Source: Caryophanales bacterium UBA2753
Lineage (GTDB): Bacteria > Bacillota_I > Bacilli_A > RFN20 > CAG-826
Assembly: GCA_002353275.1 (NCBI GenBank)
Contig: DEJH01000007.1
Coordinates: 1 to 7,794, forward strand
Direction: 5' to 3'
Length of the DNA stretch: 7,794 nucleotides
A program made the translations under genes and the position numbers. Below, piece after piece: positions 5,395 through 7,794 of the stretch. Numbering within the stretch: the stretch's first letter is position 1; each line of letters starts with the position of its first letter. The notes under the pieces are model-generated. The model saw nothing but the letters and a program-made list of their open reading frames with translations. It was not told the DNA's origin and made no database searches.

Positions 5395-7269
5395 ATGGAC
5401 TATCAAATTATTGTTGTAGGAGGAGGTCATGCTGGTTTAGAAGCTGCTTTTAGTGCGGCTCATATGGGCATGAAAACTCTTTTAATATCTTTAAACATTA
5501 AAATGATGGGAAATATGCCTTGTAATCCTTCAATTGGAGGAAGCGCTAAAGGAATAGTTGTTAGAGAAATTGATGCATTAGGTGGCATGATGGGAATTGC
5601 GGCTGATCATCATTATCTCCAAATGAAAATGTTAAACACTGGGAAAGGCCCTGGAGTTCAATGTTTAAGAGCACAACAAGACAAGCTTGAATATCCAAGT
5701 TTCCTACAAGAAATGGCCTTAAATACTAAAAACCTTACTGTTTTAGAAGGTCATGTTACAGGTTTATTACATGATGAAAATAAGGTTACTGGTGTTATTT
5801 TAGAGTCCGGAGAAAAGATAACTAGTGATGCTGTTATATTATCAACCGGCACCTACATGGAAAGTTATATTTTCCGTGGACATAATAAGAAATTAGAAGG
5901 ACCTGATGGACAAAAACCATCAATCGGATTATCTCAATGTTTAAGAGATATGGGTGTGGAAACATATCGATTAAAAACTGGTACTCCACCAAGAATTAAG
6001 AGAGATTCTATTGATTTTACCAAAGCCAAAGTCGAACCAGGAACGCCAGGTAAACTTGCTTTTTCATTCATGACAAAGGAATTTATTCCTTTAGAAGAAC
6101 AAGAACTCTGTTATTTAATTTATACAAATAAAACAACACACGATATCATTAAAAAACATTTAGATGAGACTGCTTTATATAGTGGAAATATTGTTGGAGT
6201 TGGCCCACGATATTGCCCATCAATTGAATCTAAAATCATGACTTTCAAAGATAAGGAGAGACATCAACTTTTCTTAGAACTGGAAAGTAGATATACAGAT
6301 TCCATCTATTTGCAAGGTTTTTCCACCTCGATGAGTGAAGAAGTTCAAGAATTAATGGTGAGATCTCTTCCAGGTTTTGAAAACGCTGTATTTCTTAAAT
6401 ATGCTTATGCGATTGAATATGACGCAATTAGAACTGAAGAATATAAACCAACATTAGAGCTAAAGAAATGGCAGGGATTATATATCGCTGGTCAAATTTG
6501 TGGTACCTCTGGATATGAAGAAGCAGCAGGACTTGGCTTATTAGCTGGTATTAACGCTTCATTAAAATTACAAGGTAAAGAGCCTCTTATCTTAAGAAGA
6601 GATCAATCCTATATTGGTGTCATGATTGATGATTTAGTCACTAAAGGAACTGAAGAACCATATCGATTACTCTCCTCAAGAGCGGAATATCGTTTACTAC
6701 TTCGTCACGATAACGCTGACCTCAGATTAACTGAAATCGGTCATCAAATTGGGCTCATTGATGAATATAGATATTCATATTTTTTAAAGAAGAAAAAGAA
6801 TATTGAAGAAGTAACTCAAATCTTAGAAAAAACATATCTAGGAAAACGTCCTGATATTGAAAAATACGTGGTTTCTTTAGGGTTTAATGAGTTAAAAGGT
6901 GGTATTTTAGCATCCGAATTACTTAAACGTCCAGGAGTGAAATATATCGAACTAGCAAAGTTTATTCCTGAGCTATCTTCATACGATTTAGATGAACAAA
7001 CGATTGAAGAAATTGAGATTATTGAAAAATATGAAGGATATATCGCTAAGCAAAAGCGAGATATGCTTAATTCGATTAAATTGGAAGAGTTAAAAATACC
7101 AAGCGATGTTGACTATACCAATATGAGTGGTCTTCGCCTTGAGGCTAGAGAAAAATTAAATAAAGTAAGACCATTAACTGTTGGACAGGCATCTCGAGTC
7201 AGCGGAGTTAATCCAAGTGATATATCAATGCTAATATTAAATATAAAGAAGATGTTAAAGCATGAATAA
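5395..7269 (+). CDS. mnmG: MnmG (GidA), tRNA wobble-uridine modification enzyme
   Basis: FAD-dependent enzyme that, with the GTPase MnmE, installs the carboxymethylaminomethyl group at C5 of U34 in certain tRNAs using 5,10-methylenetetrahydrofolate and glycine. The 624 residues are the normal length for the long form. Visible landmarks are the FAD-binding GGGHAGLEAA (9-18), CNPSIGGSAKG (43-53) with Cys43, LKTGTPPRI (193-201), GPRYCPSIESK (270-280) with Cys274, YLQGFSTSMSEEVQ (305-318), AGQICGTSGYEEAAGLGL (365-382), SSRAEYRLLLRHDNADLR (427-444) and the C-terminal MnmE/tRNA-binding domain with KVRPLTVGQASRVSGVNPSD (590-609). Cys43 and Cys274 correspond to the two functionally important cysteines of E. 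coli MnmG. AGGA at 5385-5388 is six bases before the ATG, three bases after the sufB stop. mnmE is not next to it. Confidence 0.98.
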   Translation: MDYQIIVVGGGHAGLEAAFSAAHMGMKTLLISLNIKMMGNMPCNPSIGGSAKGIVVREIDALGGMMGIAADHHYLQMKMLNTGKGPGVQCLRAQQDKLEYPSFLQEMALNTKNLTVLEGHVTGLLHDENKVTGVILESGEKITSDAVILSTGTYMESYIFRGHNKKLEGPDGQKPSIGLSQCLRDMGVETYRLKTGTPPRIKRDSIDFTKAKVEPGTPGKLAFSFMTKEFIPLEEQELCYLIYTNKTTHDIIKKHLDETALYSGNIVGVGPRYCPSIESKIMTFKDKERHQLFLELESRYTDSIYLQGFSTSMSEEVQELMVRSLPGFENAVFLKYAYAIEYDAIRTEEYKPTLELKKWQGLYIAGQICGTSGYEEAAGLGLLAGINASLKLQGKEPLILRRDQSYIGVMIDDLVTKGTEEPYRLLSSRAEYRLLLRHDNADLRLTEIGHQIGLIDEYRYSYFLKKKKNIEEVTQILEKTYLGKRPDIEKYVVSLGFNELKGGILASELLKRPGVKYIELAKFIPELSSYDLDEQTIEEIEIIEKYEGYIAKQKRDMLNSIKLEELKIPSDVDYTNMSGLRLEAREKLNKVRPLTVGQASRVSGVNPSDISMLILNIKKMLKHE

Positions 7270-7794
7270 AACTCAGTTAGTAGAAGAACTTAATAAATTA
7301 AATCTATCTTTTGATATTGAAAAAATAGAGTCATTAATGGAAGACACTCTTTTCACTAATGAGAAATTCAATTTAACTGCGATTAAAGATAAAGAAAAAT
7401 TTAGAGAACTCATGCTTCTTGATAGTGCTATCCCTCTTACATTAGTAGATTTTAATGATAAAAAAATATTAGATGTTGGAACAGGCGCGGGTTATCCAGG
7501 TTTAGTTTTATCTTTATTGTCTAAAGGCAATTTCACTTTATTAGATTCCACTAAAAAGAAGATCGATCATATAAATGAATATGTATCTAATAATAATATA
7601 AATAATGTTATAGGTGTGGTCGGTAGAGCAGAAGAATATATCTCTAATCATCGAAACGAATTTGATATTGTTATCGCTCGAGCAGTATCTTCTTTAAATA
7701 TTTTATTAGAATTATGTATTCCTTATCTTAAAGTCGGCGGTTATTTTATTGCGATGAAAGGTAGACAAGGCAAAGACGAAATTGAGCAATCTAA
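7262..7794 (+). CDS. rsmG: RsmG (GidB), 16S rRNA m7G methyltransferase (3' end outside window)
   Basis: S-adenosylmethionine-dependent enzyme that methylates N7 of G527 (E. coli numbering) in 16S rRNA. The first 177 residues are in the window, of roughly 200-240 in the family, so the C-terminus is cut by the window edge. Landmarks are FNLTAI (36-41), LLDS (52-55), the SAM-binding ILDVGTGAGYPG (69-80), LLDSTKKKIDHI (93-104), VGRAEEY (120-126), FDIVIARAVSSL (135-146) and GYFIAMKG (160-167). The usual His before LDS (H-I-L-D-S) is replaced by MLLDS. It overlaps the end of mnmG by 8 bases and has only a weak purine-rich site (AAAGAAG, 7245-7251), so translational coupling to mnmG is likely. The mnmG-rsmG order is conserved in many bacteria. 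Confidence 0.95.
   Translation, partial: MNKTQLVEELNKLNLSFDIEKIESLMEDTLFTNEKFNLTAIKDKEKFRELMLLDSAIPLTLVDFNDKKILDVGTGAGYPGLVLSLLSKGNFTLLDSTKKKIDHINEYVSNNNINNVIGVVGRAEEYISNHRNEFDIVIARAVSSLNILLELCIPYLKVGGYFIAMKGRQGKDEIEQS

Larger units (their letters stand above)
752..7794 (+). other. Putative single operon sufC-sufD-sufS-sufU-sufB-mnmG-rsmG
   Basis: The seven genes have junctions of +1, +2, -17, +1, +3 and -8 bases, in order. No terminator-like GC hairpin with a T run is seen between any of them, and no internal promoter region exists. They probably form one transcript started near 734. The sufC/sufD and sufU/sufB junctions both read TAA-A-ATG, which favours reinitiation by the same ribosome. 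The operon continues beyond the right edge. Confidence 0.75.

Overview
The window is AT-rich bacterial DNA. It most likely comes from a low-GC Gram-positive lineage (Bacilli in the broad sense, perhaps an Erysipelotrichia, RF39 or Acholeplasma-like gut lineage). The reasons are a SUF iron-sulfur operon of the Firmicutes type that uses SufU rather than SufE, strong purine-rich ribosome binding sites, and a Gram-positive-style lipoprotein. All 12 tryptophan codons in the recognised genes are TGG, and all six visible stops are TAA or TAG. The sequence therefore gives no sign of the mycoplasma code in which TGA means Trp. The lineage is an inference, not something read directly.

Layout: positions 1-563 (minus strand) hold the first 187 codons of a secreted lipoprotein that looks like a PrsA/SurA-type foldase and runs off the left edge. 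Positions 564-751 are a divergent control region. It has a well-formed promoter for the lipoprotein, a 19-bp perfect palindrome, a pair of ACGCGT elements 33 bp apart and a candidate promoter for the plus-strand genes. From 752 to the right edge, seven genes lie head to tail with no gap larger than 3 bp: sufC, a short sufD, sufS, sufU, sufB, mnmG and rsmG (rsmG cut by the window end).

How the genes work together: SufS releases sulfur from cysteine as a persulfide and SufU accepts it. The SufB/SufD scaffold with the SufC ATPase then assembles Fe-S clusters. MnmG modifies the wobble uridine of tRNAs and RsmG methylates 16S rRNA. MnmG and RsmG are usually found with mnmE near the replication origin; here they are coupled directly to the end of the SUF operon. 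This links sulfur and Fe-S metabolism to translation-machinery modification on what looks like one transcript.

The main oddities are the short SufD (255 residues, apparently lacking the N-terminal part of the family), several unusual residues in SufS motifs, the suf-mnmG-rsmG linkage, and the palindrome in the divergent promoter region. I see no mobile element, CRISPR array, structural RNA or clearly novel system.
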